Below are positions 8,666 through 17,110 of a stretch of DNA of 36,167 bases, in pieces. Location of the stretch: positions 1 through 36,167 of the forward strand of contig JAJEEK010000039.1 of assembly GCA_022821065.1 (NCBI GenBank), given 5' to 3'. The position numbers were made by a program, and so were the translations under genes. Each line of letters begins with the position of its first letter. Positions within the stretch are counted from its first letter, which is position 1. The notes beneath the pieces are model-generated. The model searched no databases and was not told the DNA's origin. It saw only the letters and a program-made list of their open reading frames with translations. The stretch is from Candidatus Poribacteria bacterium (lineage in GTDB: Bacteria > Poribacteria > WGA-4E > WGA-3G).

Positions 8666-9784
8666 TTACCAGACGGTTTGCTCCGTTTTTTGGTCGAAGA
8701 GATGCATCTCCTTGTCATCAAAACCCAACCAGATTGTATCGCCGACTGCAGCTTGGAACGTCGGATGTACCCTGACACGGAGGAGAATAGGGTCTTGTGT
8801 CTGTGAATGTGTGCCGAGGCGGATGTCGAGAATATTGACTGCCCCGAGTGGCTCAATGAGGTGTACCTGTGCGGGAATGTGCCGTTCGTTGGGTTGATTT
8901 GCTGCTGTGATATGCTCAGGACGCACGCCGAATACCAATCCGTTTTCTTGGGAATCTGAAGTGATACGCGCGTGTCGTTCTGGCGGGATTCGGAGATGGA
9001 CATCGGTATGACTCAGACGTAGAACAGGTGCGCCATCTTGACTTGTGAGTTCGGCTTCCAGTAGGTTCATGGTAGGCATCCCCATAAACCCTGCGACGAA
9101 GAGGCTTTGGGGTCTGTTATAAATCTCGTGTGGTGTACCGATCTGTTGTAAGACGCCGAGATGGATCACAGCGATTCTGTCTGCGAGCGACATCGCTTCA
9201 ACTTGGTCGTGTGTTACAAAGATGGTTGTCGCCCCGATCTCGTATTGGAGTCGTTTAATCTCAGCGCGCGTATCGACGCGAATTTTCGCGTCTAAGTTTG
9301 CCATCGGTTCATCGAGGAGATAAACCTTCGGTTGACGCACCATTGCGCGTCCGAGTGCGACCCGTTGCATCTCGCCGCCACTGAGAACGCTCGGTTTCCG
9401 ATTCAACATCTCGGATATCTGTAAGATTTCGGCGACGCGCTTAACCTGCGTGTCAATTTCTGATTTTTCGACTTTGACTGCCTTAAGCGGAAAAGCGATG
9501 TTATCGTAGACATTCAGGTGTGGGTAGAGTGCGTAGAATTGGAATACAAAAGCGATGTCCCGATCCGCCGGGGAGAGATCGTTGACCCGGTCTCCATCAA
9601 TGAAGATATCACCTTCTTCGGGGGTCTCCAACCCTGCGATGAGTCGTAGCGTTGTGGTTTTACCACAGCCGGAGGGCCCTAAAAAAACGACGAACTCTTT
9701 GTCGTGAATTTCGAGGTTAAAGTCTTTGACAGCGACGACCTCGCCGTAGCGTTTTACAACATTTTCAAGTTTGATATGTGCCAT
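8666..9784 (-). CDS. MalK/UgpC-type ABC transporter ATP-binding protein
   Basis: This 372-residue ATPase should energise a carbohrate-type (CUT1) ABC importer. Walker A GPSGCGKT is at residues 36-43, the Q-loop at Q82 (VFQFYALYPHL, with F where many family members have N), the signature LSGGEMQRV at 134-142, Walker B VYLLDEP ending at 160, and the H-loop in VTHDQVEAMSLADRI. A regulatory C-terminal TOBE region (about residues 240-372) with FGVRPEH gives the MalK/UgpC length. No permease or binding-protein gene is near, so it may serve several importers encoded elsewhere. No Shine-Dalgarno is evident before the ATG at 9784. A structured repeat lies just upstream, between it and the lipid-kinase-like gene. 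Confidence 0.9.
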   Translation of the reverse strand: MAHIKLENVVKRYGEVVAVKDFNLEIHDKEFVVFLGPSGCGKTTTLRLIAGLETPEEGDIFIDGDRVNDLSPADRDIAFVFQFYALYPHLNVYDNIAFPLKAVKVEKSEIDTQVKRVAEILQISEMLNRKPSVLSGGEMQRVALGRAMVRQPKVYLLDEPMANLDAKIRVDTRAEIKRLQYEIGATTIFVTHDQVEAMSLADRIAVIHLGVLQQIGTPHEIYNRPQSLFVAGFMGMPTMNLLEAELTSQDGAPVLRLSHTDVHLRIPPERHARITSDSQENGLVFGVRPEHITAANQPNERHIPAQVHLIEPLGAVNILDIRLGTHSQTQDPILLRVRVHPTFQAAVGDTIWLGFDDKEMHLFDQKTEQTVW

Positions 9785-9795
9785 AATATGAGTTG

Positions 9796-9910
9796 TTAGC
9801 CGTCAGCCGTCAGCACGGGCGAGTACGCCCTTTCAGCCATCAGTAAAGAGAATGCTCATTAAATCAGATACCTCTTTGCTGACAGCCGACGGCTGTCGGC
9901 TGATGGCTAA
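9796..9910. repeat. Structured inverted-repeat element (AGCCGTCAGC family)
   Basis: The left arm at 9796-9814 (TTAGCCGTCAGCCGTCAGC) matches the reverse complement of 9892-9910 at 17 of 19 positions. An inner pair, CAGTAAAGAG (9841-9850) and CTCTTTGCTG, pairs at 9 of 10. A compact hairpin GGGCG (9817-9821) / CGCCC (9826-9830) followed by TTT lies in between. It is non-coding and resembles REP/BIME or small MITE repeats. Confidence 0.6.
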
Positions 9911-9913
9911 TTT

Positions 9914-10474
9914 TTACATTAGAAAGTGCATGACTGCGCCTGAGATAAGCGGAACTGTGAGATTATCGTCAATCGGTAACGGAATAAGTTCAACGAGTGT
10001 TGCGACGAAGGCACCGACGATTGCTATGATTGGGTTCAATTTAACGAGAGCGATTGCGACACAAACAATGAAACAGGCAGTACTCCCCTCCAAACTCTTT
10101 TTGCCGAGAATTTTCGTCCGCCCCCACATTTTGCCGACGAGTGCGGCTGCCATATCCCCGAGGACCATAAAAAAGATACAGACAATCGCAAGCGTCTTCA
10201 CAAAAAAGAGGATACACAGAAAAGCACTCACGAGATAATAAGTTGCACCTGTTACTGCGCCTTTACGTTCGTGGCTACGGAGGAGCGGTGCAAGGATTCG
10301 GAAAAAGAGGTCCGCGAAGCGCGGCGAGCACCATTTCATCAATTCCACCGTGAACGCAAAGCCTGTTAGCAGTCCGACTAAAATTAACATCGTCGGTTTA
10401 TCTAAGAAGAGATAGATAGCCGGTATGGTAAGTCCTGCTAAATGAATGCTTTTCCGCATCAACTCGCCTATCAT
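9914..10474 (-). CDS. Dgk1/Sec59/VTE5-like CTP-dependent lipid kinase (membrane protein)
   Basis: This 186-residue integral membrane protein resembles the polyprenol/diacylglycerol/phytol kinase family that uses CTP to phosphorylate lipid alcohols. The recognisable segments are RKSIHLAG at the N-terminus, GATYYLVSAFLC, GDMAAALVGKMWGR, GKKSLEGS and LPIDDNLTVPL, which carry the conserved polar residues between about six membrane spans. The substrate could be dolichol-like, diacylglycerol or phytol; sequence alone does not decide. I chose the ATG at 10474 because GGAGGT stands 6 nt upstream; a longer frame to 10543 would run into the promoter. That promoter is TTGATA, 17 bp, TATAAT. Confidence 0.8.
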   Translation of the reverse strand: MIGELMRKSIHLAGLTIPAIYLFLDKPTMLILVGLLTGFAFTVELMKWCSPRFADLFFRILAPLLRSHERKGAVTGATYYLVSAFLCILFFVKTLAIVCIFFMVLGDMAAALVGKMWGRTKILGKKSLEGSTACFIVCVAIALVKLNPIIAIVGAFVATLVELIPLPIDDNLTVPLISGAVMHFLM

Positions 10475-10514
10475 CAATCTACCTCCAATACAACCTAACA
10501 GGATACACTTAATT

Positions 10515-10543
10515 ATTATAGGGTTTCTGTGAGAAAATATCAA
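10515..10543 (-). promoter_or_regulatory. Promoter of the Dgk1/Sec59-like gene
   Basis: On the minus strand, TTGATA (10543-10538) and TATAAT (10520-10515) are separated by exactly 17 bp. The predicted start near 10508 gives a leader of about 34 nt containing the GGAGGT site. Confidence 0.75.
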
Positions 10544-10550
10544 GGGAATA

Positions 10551-10691
10551 GTTAACAGTTAACAGTTACAAGAGGTTTGTGATAGTTCTAAAGTCTCTTA
10601 CTGAAAACTGAAAGATTTTTCGTAGAAAAATCGTACTGAGTACTGTTAACTGTGTACGAAGCATCTTTTGTATTTTTTTGGCAAAAAAATA
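10551..10691. repeat. Inverted-repeat and hairpin-rich non-coding stretch
   Basis: GTTAACAGTTAACAGTTAC (10551-10569) is inverted at 10641-10654. Between them GATTTTTC (10614-10621) pairs with GAAAAATC (10625-10632). A separate 9-bp hairpin TATTTTTTT/AAAAAAATA (10671-10679 / 10683-10691) with loop GGC could end transcription in either direction. Downstream, TATAAT at 10717-10722 may be a -10 box for the receptor gene, though no good -35 is seen. I see no gene in 10544-10904. Confidence 0.55.
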
Positions 10692-10904
10692 ACACATTTT
10701 TGTTGCATTCAGGGGTTATAATTTTTTTACCGTTGGAGTCGTGCTGAAAATAGAATCGTCGGAGAATCACCTTTCGGCGCGGTGCAGTTATCAAAAGGAT
10801 TACGTCCAAATCCGTGTGTGCATTTGGAAAGCCTTCTATAAAATTGTGTGAGGATTTTGGACTTGCCTAAAGGGATGAAAAACAGTATGAGAGGATTTCT
10901 GAAT

Positions 10905-13757
10905 ATGGGTTTGCGATCTCTTTTCTTCAAGGAACATCTTTGTATGGGTCTGTTGCTTTTAGGCATCGGTACATTACTCGGACTCTACGAAGTGGGTGCT
11001 GACAATCATGGAACGCAACAACACGTTAGCGTAACCGGTATCGTCGTGGATAGTGAAACCGATGTGCCGCTTACAGAAGTTACGATTCGGGTTGTTGATA
11101 CCGAGATCGGAGTAACAACTGATGAAACGGGTGCGTTTTCGTTGGACTTACCGGCGGGTCGTTACAGGATTCAGGCGACTGCCCAGTTTTATAACGCCTA
11201 TACCGTTCCTGCGTTTGAAGTAAAAGCAGGCGAGACGCCAGAACCGATTCACGTGTTAATGGTGCCCCAGGTGGTAAAACTTGATGCGATTAAGATGCCG
11301 GTACAACTGAGCCAAGCGAGTGAGCGCGGGTTGCTCGAACAGCGGATGCGCAGTTCGGGTATTGAGGACAGCATTAGTACAGAAGAAATGAGTCGGCTTC
11401 CAGCATCGTCTGCAGGTGAGGCTATTAAACAGGTAACAGGGGTTAGCATTGTTGGTGGACGTTACGTGTTTGTGCGTGGCTTGGGTGAACGCTATAGTAA
11501 TACACTCCTCAACAACGTCGAAATCCCGAGTCCGGAACCGAACAGGCGCGTTGTACCAATGGATATTTTCCCGGCGAGCCTCCTCGCAAGCCTTCAGACT
11601 GTAAAGACTTTTTCACCCGACCAACCGGGGGGGTTTGCTGGTGGTTCCGTCCAAGTATTCACTAAAGATTTCCCCGAAGAACTAACGATGTCCTTGTCCA
11701 TGTCAACGGGGTTCAACACACAGGCAACTGGACAAGAAGGTTTGAATTATCCGGGCGGCGATTTTGATTTTTTAGGATTTGATGACGGTACGCGGGCACT
11801 GCCGAGTCTTATTGAAGAAGAGGCAGCCGATACGCCGATTCGTGAACGTGGACGTTTTACAACGGCAGGTTTTACACAGGAAAAGATTCAGGAGTTTGGA
11901 CGATCTTTTGAGAATACTTGGTCACCGGAGCGGCAACCTATTCCGGTGAATCAAGGGTACAAATTCAGTCTCGGTAACAGTAATACCGTTCTGGGTAAAG
12001 AGTTCGGTTACTTAGGGGTCATCTCTTACGGCAATAGCCACAGTTATGGGACTCAGCGTCGCAATGCTTATCGGCTCGGTTTGGGTGAAAAACTTTCACG
12101 CGTAACCGAATATAAGGTTGAACGGACCGGAAATGAGGTGGACTGGGGGACGGTCCTAAACACGAGTCTCCGTTTTTCTCCGGAGCATCAGGTCAACCTC
12201 CGGTCACTTTTCACGCATACGGCAGAAGATGAGATCCGAACGTGGGCGGGTTTTAACGCCGACAGAAACACGGATATGCAGAGTACACGCCTCCGATATG
12301 TCGAACGCCAACTTTTCTCTGGTCAGTTAGCCGGTACGCACGACTTCAACTTTGATGAACCGACATTAGAAGTCCCCGAACAGACCGAAGAACCGAGTAT
12401 GTCTATGGATTGGCGGCTCACCTATTCGCGTGCCTCACGGGATGAACCCGATACACGCGAGAATATCTACGAAGATAGAGATAACGATTTCGTGTTCCGT
12501 GATGTCACGCAAAGCGGAAGTCGATTCTTCTTTAGCCTTGAGGATAATGAATATAACGCCCGTGTTGACTGGAAAATTCGCGTAGGCACAGATGGACTTT
12601 TCAAATTTGGCGGGTTGCTCCGAGATAGAGCCAGAACTTTTGATGTTCGTAGATTTAGATTCTTACCTTCTGACCAAGTAGACGCGGTTGTGGACCTATC
12701 TGCCCCGCCAGAAATACTTTTCCAATCCGAAAACATAGCACCGCGTGTCTTTGAACTCCGTGAATCGACACGCTCTACAGATAACTACCTCGCTGACCAT
12801 AATATTTATTCGGGGTACCTGATGCTTGACCTGCCGCTGAGTCCGAAATGGCAGGTGATGAGCGGCGTGCGGTTGGAATCTTCGGATCAATTGGTTACAA
12901 CATTTGATCCGTTCGCAGCGACGCGTACAGAGATTAATGCGAATTTGGAAACGCTTGATTGGCTACCGGGTTTGAATATAACGTATCGTATAGCGGAGCG
13001 GATGAACTTGCGTTTCGCAGCATCTCGAACGATCACGCGTCCGGACTTCCGTGAACTTGCGCCGTTTGAGTTTACAGATTTTGTTGGTGGTAGAACGATC
13101 CTCGGTAACCCGGATTTGGAGCGGACACAGATCGACAATTTCGATTTCCGCTGGGAAGTCTTCCCACAGATCGGTGGCGTTGTGGCGATCAGTGCTTTCT
13201 ATAAACGGTTCCAAAAACCGATTGAGCAGATCGTTCAACCGCAAGCGGAGGTCCGAATCACGTATGAAAACGCCGAAGGTGCTCACAACTACGGTTTAGA
13301 ATTAGAGGCGCGCCAGAATCTGGGTGTTATCTCAGAGGCTTTAAACAGGTTCTCGATTAATACCAATGCTGCCCTGATTTCCTCACAGGTGGTCTTACCG
13401 GAGGGGATCGGAATTCAGACTTCTTCGGAACGTCCCCTGCAAGGGCAGTGTCCATACATCGTCAACGTGTCCGTCGGTTATGAAGAGCCTAATTGGGGCA
13501 TTTCGAGTGCCATTGTGTATAACATCTTTGGAAGTAGGCTTTCCGAGGTCGGGAACCACGGTGTACCGGACGTGTATGAACAGGCGCGTGGGCAATTGGA
13601 TGCGAGTTTCGGCCGAGTCGTTGCCGATTATTTCAAGTTGAGTTTCTCGGCGAAGAACCTCTTGGATCCAGATGTTTACTATAAAATGGGAGACGCAGAC
13701 TATCTCCGTTACAAGGTTGGTAGATCTTTCTCGTTTGGGGTAAGTTACAGTTTGTAG
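10905..13757 (+). CDS. TonB-dependent outer-membrane receptor with CarboxypepD_reg-like N-terminal domain
   Basis: This protein should import a scarce ligand across the outer membrane using TonB energy. From the ATG at 10905 it is 950 residues. It has a signal peptide (hydrophobic GLLLLGIGTLLGLYEVGA), then a carboxypeptidase-regulatory-like beta-sandwich (about 40-130; VTGIVVDSETDVPLTEVTIRV). The plug follows (SRLPASSAGEAIKQVTGVSIVGGRYVFVRGLGERYSNTLLNN), then a large beta-barrel ending YKVGRSFSFGVSYSL. I chose 10905 because GAGGA lies 9 nt upstream and it gives a normal signal peptide; other in-frame starts are 10848 (GTG), 10875 and 10887. It heads a set of same-strand genes that includes its own TonB. 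The ligand is unknown. A 437-bp gap with repeats separates it from the next gene. Confidence 0.9.
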   Translation: MGLRSLFFKEHLCMGLLLLGIGTLLGLYEVGADNHGTQQHVSVTGIVVDSETDVPLTEVTIRVVDTEIGVTTDETGAFSLDLPAGRYRIQATAQFYNAYTVPAFEVKAGETPEPIHVLMVPQVVKLDAIKMPVQLSQASERGLLEQRMRSSGIEDSISTEEMSRLPASSAGEAIKQVTGVSIVGGRYVFVRGLGERYSNTLLNNVEIPSPEPNRRVVPMDIFPASLLASLQTVKTFSPDQPGGFAGGSVQVFTKDFPEELTMSLSMSTGFNTQATGQEGLNYPGGDFDFLGFDDGTRALPSLIEEEAADTPIRERGRFTTAGFTQEKIQEFGRSFENTWSPERQPIPVNQGYKFSLGNSNTVLGKEFGYLGVISYGNSHSYGTQRRNAYRLGLGEKLSRVTEYKVERTGNEVDWGTVLNTSLRFSPEHQVNLRSLFTHTAEDEIRTWAGFNADRNTDMQSTRLRYVERQLFSGQLAGTHDFNFDEPTLEVPEQTEEPSMSMDWRLTYSRASRDEPDTRENIYEDRDNDFVFRDVTQSGSRFFFSLEDNEYNARVDWKIRVGTDGLFKFGGLLRDRARTFDVRRFRFLPSDQVDAVVDLSAPPEILFQSENIAPRVFELRESTRSTDNYLADHNIYSGYLMLDLPLSPKWQVMSGVRLESSDQLVTTFDPFAATRTEINANLETLDWLPGLNITYRIAERMNLRFAASRTITRPDFRELAPFEFTDFVGGRTILGNPDLERTQIDNFDFRWEVFPQIGGVVAISAFYKRFQKPIEQIVQPQAEVRITYENAEGAHNYGLELEARQNLGVISEALNRFSINTNAALISSQVVLPEGIGIQTSSERPLQGQCPYIVNVSVGYEEPNWGISSAIVYNIFGSRLSEVGNHGVPDVYEQARGQLDASFGRVVADYFKLSFSAKNLLDPDVYYKMGDADYLRYKVGRSFSFGVSYSL

Positions 13758-13778
13758 TATATGGCTGTCAGCCAAGAA

Positions 13779-13845
13779 GCAATCGACAAAGAGGCAGTCA
13801 GCGAAGAAGCCATCGGCAGTCGGCAAAGAGGCAGTCGGCAAAGAA
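13779..13845 (+). repeat. Degenerate 15-bp tandem repeat
   Basis: Units run at 13779-13793, 13794-13808, 13816-13830 and 13831-13845, with a 7-bp partial unit between the second and third. The last two differ at one base (GCAGTCGGCAAAGAG/A). AGCTGAAAGCC and GAAAGCCGATAGCC-type words follow to about 13877. The wording resembles the 9796-9910 element. The 13758-14194 gap holds this array and copy 3 of the mobile element, and no gene that I can support. Confidence 0.7.
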
Positions 13846-14037
13846 ACCGATAGCTGAAAGCCGAAAGCCGATAGCCATTAAAAAAAATCATAATATTGTC
13901 AATTTTCTGCAACAATTGATGGGTATTCTTTAATAGCAAGAGGAATCTATAACAGCGACGAAAAAAAAATAATAGCGATTTGGATCGCTGAGTCGCGATT
14001 ATGAGTGCCTGTCCGCAATAGCGGTTAGGTTTACAAA

Positions 14038-14166
14038 CAGGACTTACACAATTTTGATGATATGACGCTCTGTTAGGGGTAAACTCTGAGAAAACAGAGA
14101 CGTTCTCAGTGCACAGGAGACCAACAGTTTCCTATGGTACAAAAGAGCAGCCTGCGTAAGTCTTAT
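14038..14166 (+). mobile_element. AGGACTTACGCA element, copy 3 (diverged)
   Basis: The ends AGGACTTACACA (from 14039) and TGCGTAAGTCTT (to 14164) are slightly diverged. The flanking 4-mers CAAA (14034-14037) and AAAA (14167-14170) match at three of four positions. The central stem has changed sequence yet still pairs: CACAGGAGAC (14112-14121) with GTTTCCTATG (14127-14136), including one G-T pair and one mismatch. It ends 28 bp before the lipoprotein ATG. Confidence 0.82.
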
Positions 14167-14194
14167 AAAATACAAAAAGGAGCTTAGTTAGGTA

Positions 14195-15568
14195 ATGTTA
14201 AATATTGGGTCTACCCCTGCTTCCAGTGGGAAACGAGGATTGTTTCGGAATTGGTTGTTCCAGTTGATGGCCATTTTTGCGGTTGGCGTAGCGTTGGCTT
14301 TCGTCGGTTGTGGAAGTGATGAAGATGAAGAAGATGACCATGATCACGAAGGTGAAGCCTTCATGGAAGAGACGATTAATGTCGATGGTCGCCAAGTTGT
14401 TGTTCTTGAAGGTAAATTGAATGCCGACAGAACGCTCTCAGCAGATTACGCTTACCTTTTGCGCGGTGCTGTATTTGTTGAAGGCGGCGCGACACTAACG
14501 ATTGAACCGGGTGTCGAAATTTTCGGTGAGCAGGCGAGCAACGGTACATTGATTATCGCTCAAGGTTCTAAAATTATGGCAGATGGAACAGCGGATGCAC
14601 CGATTGTTATGTCAAGTGATGCGGCGATTGGTAGCCGTGCCCGTGGACAGTGGGGCGGCTTGATCATTAACGGTAGCGCCCCAACGAACCAAGGTGTAAC
14701 CTTCGGTGAAGGCGACACAGGAGCCTTCGGTGGAAACAACCCAACCGATAGCAGCGGCGTACTGCGCTATGTCCGTCTCGAATACGCCGGTATCGAATTC
14801 AGTCCGGATAACGAGCTGAATGGTATCGCGTTCCAAGGCGTCGGATCCGGTACGGTTGCGGAGTACATCCAAGTCCACATGAACCAAGATGACGGCATTG
14901 AGTTCTTCGGTGGCACTGTCAATCTTAAATATGCTGTCGTGACGGGTGCCCGCGACGACTCCTTCGACTGGACAGACGGTTGGACAGGTAAAGGCCAATT
15001 CTGGGTTGCCCAGCAGTATGGCGATGACGCGGATAACGGGTTTGAAGTTGATAACAGCAGTAAAAATAACGAAGCGACCCCGCGTTCCGCCGCAACGATC
15101 TATAACGTAACACTCGTCGGTGATCCTGCTGGCCCCGAAAGCGACAACGGTATGCTAATCCGTGAAGGTGCTGCTGGCACGTACGCCAACTTCATCGTCA
15201 CTGGTTTCAACAAGATCGGACTTGACATTGACGGTGAGTCGTCCATTGCGCAAGCAGAAGGCGGCAATCTGGTTGTCAAGAACGGTATTTTCTTTGAGAA
15301 TGGTAAAGGCAACTTCGGCGACGAAAAAGATGATGACGGATTTGACGAAGCCGGTTTTGCTGCCGATAATGGCAACAAAGAGACTGACCCAGGTTTAGCT
15401 GCACCGTTCAGCAAAACTGCGCCGAACTTCACACCAGGCGCAGGTGCTGCAGCGGTTTCCGCAGCATCGCCACCTGCTGATGGTTTCTTTGAACCGGTTA
15501 ACTTCATCGGTGCCGTAAGCCCGTCCAGTAACTGGTTATCAGGGTGGACAACGAGTGCACAGAATTAG
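14195..15568 (+). CDS. Predicted beta-helix surface lipoprotein with acidic/His N-terminal tract
   Basis: The 457-residue protein has a basic N-region, a hydrophobic segment (about 21-36) and a candidate lipobox AFVGC with C39, so it is probably a lipoprotein. Directly after C39 is an Asp/Glu/His-rich stretch (residues 42-54, DEDEEDDHDHEGE) that could bind divalent metal. The remainder is rich in short beta-strand repeats (GAVFVEGGATLTIEPGVEIFGEQ, AEYIQVHMNQDDGIEFFGGTVNLKYAVVTGARDDSFDWTDGW), suggesting a right-handed beta-helix. AAGGAG lies 12 nt before the ATG. It stands between a TonB-dependent receptor and TonB, so a partner role in ligand capture is plausible but inferred. The next gene overlaps its end by 14 nt. 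No specific family name can be assigned with certainty. Confidence 0.8.
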   Translation: MLNIGSTPASSGKRGLFRNWLFQLMAIFAVGVALAFVGCGSDEDEEDDHDHEGEAFMEETINVDGRQVVVLEGKLNADRTLSADYAYLLRGAVFVEGGATLTIEPGVEIFGEQASNGTLIIAQGSKIMADGTADAPIVMSSDAAIGSRARGQWGGLIINGSAPTNQGVTFGEGDTGAFGGNNPTDSSGVLRYVRLEYAGIEFSPDNELNGIAFQGVGSGTVAEYIQVHMNQDDGIEFFGGTVNLKYAVVTGARDDSFDWTDGWTGKGQFWVAQQYGDDADNGFEVDNSSKNNEATPRSAATIYNVTLVGDPAGPESDNGMLIREGAAGTYANFIVTGFNKIGLDIDGESSIAQAEGGNLVVKNGIFFENGKGNFGDEKDDDGFDEAGFAADNGNKETDPGLAAPFSKTAPNFTPGAGAAAVSAASPPADGFFEPVNFIGAVSPSSNWLSGWTTSAQN

Positions 15569-16073
15569 TGAACGCTCAGTTCACATTTTTTGCTTGCTAC
15601 TGGCCGTCCTGCTTGTTTATAGCAGTACGGTCAGTTGTAAGAAATCGATTTGGGAAGACAGTTTCGACTCGCCAGATCAACTCGGCTTGGCAGTCGTTGA
15701 CGCACTTAATACCAAAGACATAGAAAAGCTGAACCGTTTGCGTGTGCAGCGCGAAGAGTATCTGGATTGGATCTGGCCGGAGTTTCCGGCAAGTCAACCG
15801 CCAAGTAATTTCCCGGGTGATTTTGCGTGGTCGAATTTAAATAAAAAATGTCACATCGGGATGAAAAAGTGGATAGCCCGTTATGGTGGTCAGAATCTGG
15901 AATTCGTAGCGATTCGCTTTGACGGGGATACAAAAACGTATACAGGATTCCAATTATTACGCGGTCCTGTTTTGATGTTAAAAAACGCTACTGGCGAAAA
16001 AGGGGAATTGAGGATTCTCGGTTCGGTGGTTGTTAAAAACGGCAGATATAAGTTACTGAGTTATGAAGACTAA
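15555..16073 (+). CDS. Hypothetical small lipoprotein, 172 residues
   Basis: I do not recognise the family. The N-terminus has a hydrophobic stretch (LLLAVLLVYSSTVSC) with a candidate lipidation cysteine at C28, so it is probably exported and lipid-anchored. The mature part holds a helical region (QLGLAVVDALNTKDIEKLNRLRV) followed by a compact beta-rich domain ending VVVKNGRYKLLSYED. This layout resembles small NTF2-like or SnoaL-like domains, but I would not claim it. The GTG at 15555 overlaps the end of the beta-helix lipoprotein by 14 nt, and a GGGTGGA stretch about 7 nt upstream can serve as the ribosome binding site. Translational coupling to that gene and position before tonB point to a shared function. 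Confidence 0.72.
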   Translation: MHRISERSVHIFCLLLAVLLVYSSTVSCKKSIWEDSFDSPDQLGLAVVDALNTKDIEKLNRLRVQREEYLDWIWPEFPASQPPSNFPGDFAWSNLNKKCHIGMKKWIARYGGQNLEFVAIRFDGDTKTYTGFQLLRGPVLMLKNATGEKGELRILGSVVVKNGRYKLLSYED

Positions 16074-16125
16074 TTACGGATATAGCACGCCTATACGGTG
16101 CTGAAAGAAACGGGGGTAGAAGAAT

Positions 16126-16998
16126 ATGATGACGATTGCCGATGTTCAGCGGCAGAATCGGGAGGCCACCCAACAACGGAAAAGGAAAGCGATTCGAATC
16201 GCGAGTAGTTTTGCAATAGGATTGCATGTCGTCGGGATTATCTTCGGTGCCATCTATTTTATTCATAAGACGGTGTTAGAGAAGAACGACGACAAACTCG
16301 AAAGTGTCCTTATGGCGGATTCAAAGCCGAAACCGAAACGGCGCACGCCGCCGCGTACAACACGAAAGCCGAAACAACCGAAATTTTCTAAGCTCCAAGC
16401 ACCGAAGGGGCGCGCCGTCACGACGAGTGCTAAAATCCCGATGGGCAACGCACGCTTCACATTGCCGATGGATGATGTGCCTACACGTCCTGTGATAGTG
16501 CCTAGCGCAACTAACATCGGCAAAAATCTGTTTGCGTCTTCCCGACAAGCAAGTGTTGTTACGACAGTGCCGAAATTTGAGGTGCCGAAATTTGAAAGTA
16601 CAAGCATCGTCGAGAGAACGGACATGGGATCGACAATGGCACAGGTCGAATTCAACGATTTGGGGAATTTAGAACTCGCTTCAGTCAATTTAGGTGATGC
16701 GAAACAGTCATTTAACGAATTCTTAAAAGCGGTACGCGATCGGATCAAACAGGTGCAACGTTTCCCACCACGTGTGCGGGATCTTGATGACGGGACATCA
16801 ACAACGGTTCGGTTTACGCTTTTCAGAGACGGGACGATTCGGAACCCCGTCGTTACGGATTCTTCTGGTTCAAATTCACTTGATAACGCGGCACTCGCTG
16901 CAGTCCAAAACGCTGTGCCTTACCCGTCGTTCCCTGAAGAACAAGAAGGTTATAGTTTGCGACTCGAAATTCCGATTATTTTCGAGTTATCGAATTAA
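16126..16998 (+). CDS. tonB: TonB-family energy transducer
   Basis: TonB couples inner-membrane proton-motive force to outer-membrane receptors. This 290-residue protein has a cytoplasmic, basic N-terminus, one membrane span at about 26-46 (SSFAIGLHVVGIIFGAIYFI, including the helix histidine common in the family), and a Lys/Pro-rich periplasmic stretch (about 66-90). The C-terminal TonB domain starts near residue 200: FNEFLKAVRDRIKQVQRFPPRV, TVRFTLFRDGTIRNPVV, LDNAALAAVQNAVPYPSFP. A short internal duplication PKFEVPKFE is visible near residue 150. It probably serves the receptor encoded upstream on the same strand. A strong intrinsic terminator follows at 17074. ExbB and ExbD are not in the window. 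Confidence 0.9.
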   Translation: MMTIADVQRQNREATQQRKRKAIRIASSFAIGLHVVGIIFGAIYFIHKTVLEKNDDKLESVLMADSKPKPKRRTPPRTTRKPKQPKFSKLQAPKGRAVTTSAKIPMGNARFTLPMDDVPTRPVIVPSATNIGKNLFASSRQASVVTTVPKFEVPKFESTSIVERTDMGSTMAQVEFNDLGNLELASVNLGDAKQSFNEFLKAVRDRIKQVQRFPPRVRDLDDGTSTTVRFTLFRDGTIRNPVVTDSSGSNSLDNAALAAVQNAVPYPSFPEEQEGYSLRLEIPIIFELSN

Positions 16999-17073
16999 GT
17001 GAGTTATCGGTAGGTGCGCTTCGGAAACGCATCGGACGATAATTAGCGGTTTTGCCACAATAGCGTAACGTAG

Positions 17074-17103
17074 AAAGGGACGACATCGTGTCGTCCCTTT
17101 TTT
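17074..17103 (+). terminator. Intrinsic terminator after tonB
   Basis: AAAGGGACGACA (17074-17085) pairs perfectly with TGTCGTCCCTTT (17089-17100) around the loop TCG, followed by more T residues. It lies between convergent genes. It fits the plus-strand unit best, because the T-run on the other strand is only three bases. Confidence 0.9.
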
Positions 17104-17110
17104 ATTCGTG

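Noticed and set aside
9852..10238. Plus-strand frame opposite the Dgk1/Sec59-like gene
   Set aside because: It starts in the inverted repeat and is antisense to a protein with family motifs, a promoter and a good ribosome binding site.
13395..13841. Minus-strand frame with repeated ADGFFADC-like residues
   Set aside because: The repeated residues come from the 15-bp DNA repeat, and the rest is antisense to the receptor gene.
13779..13845. Possible CRISPR array
   Set aside because: The units are 15 bp and directly abutting, with no spacers and no cas genes nearby.
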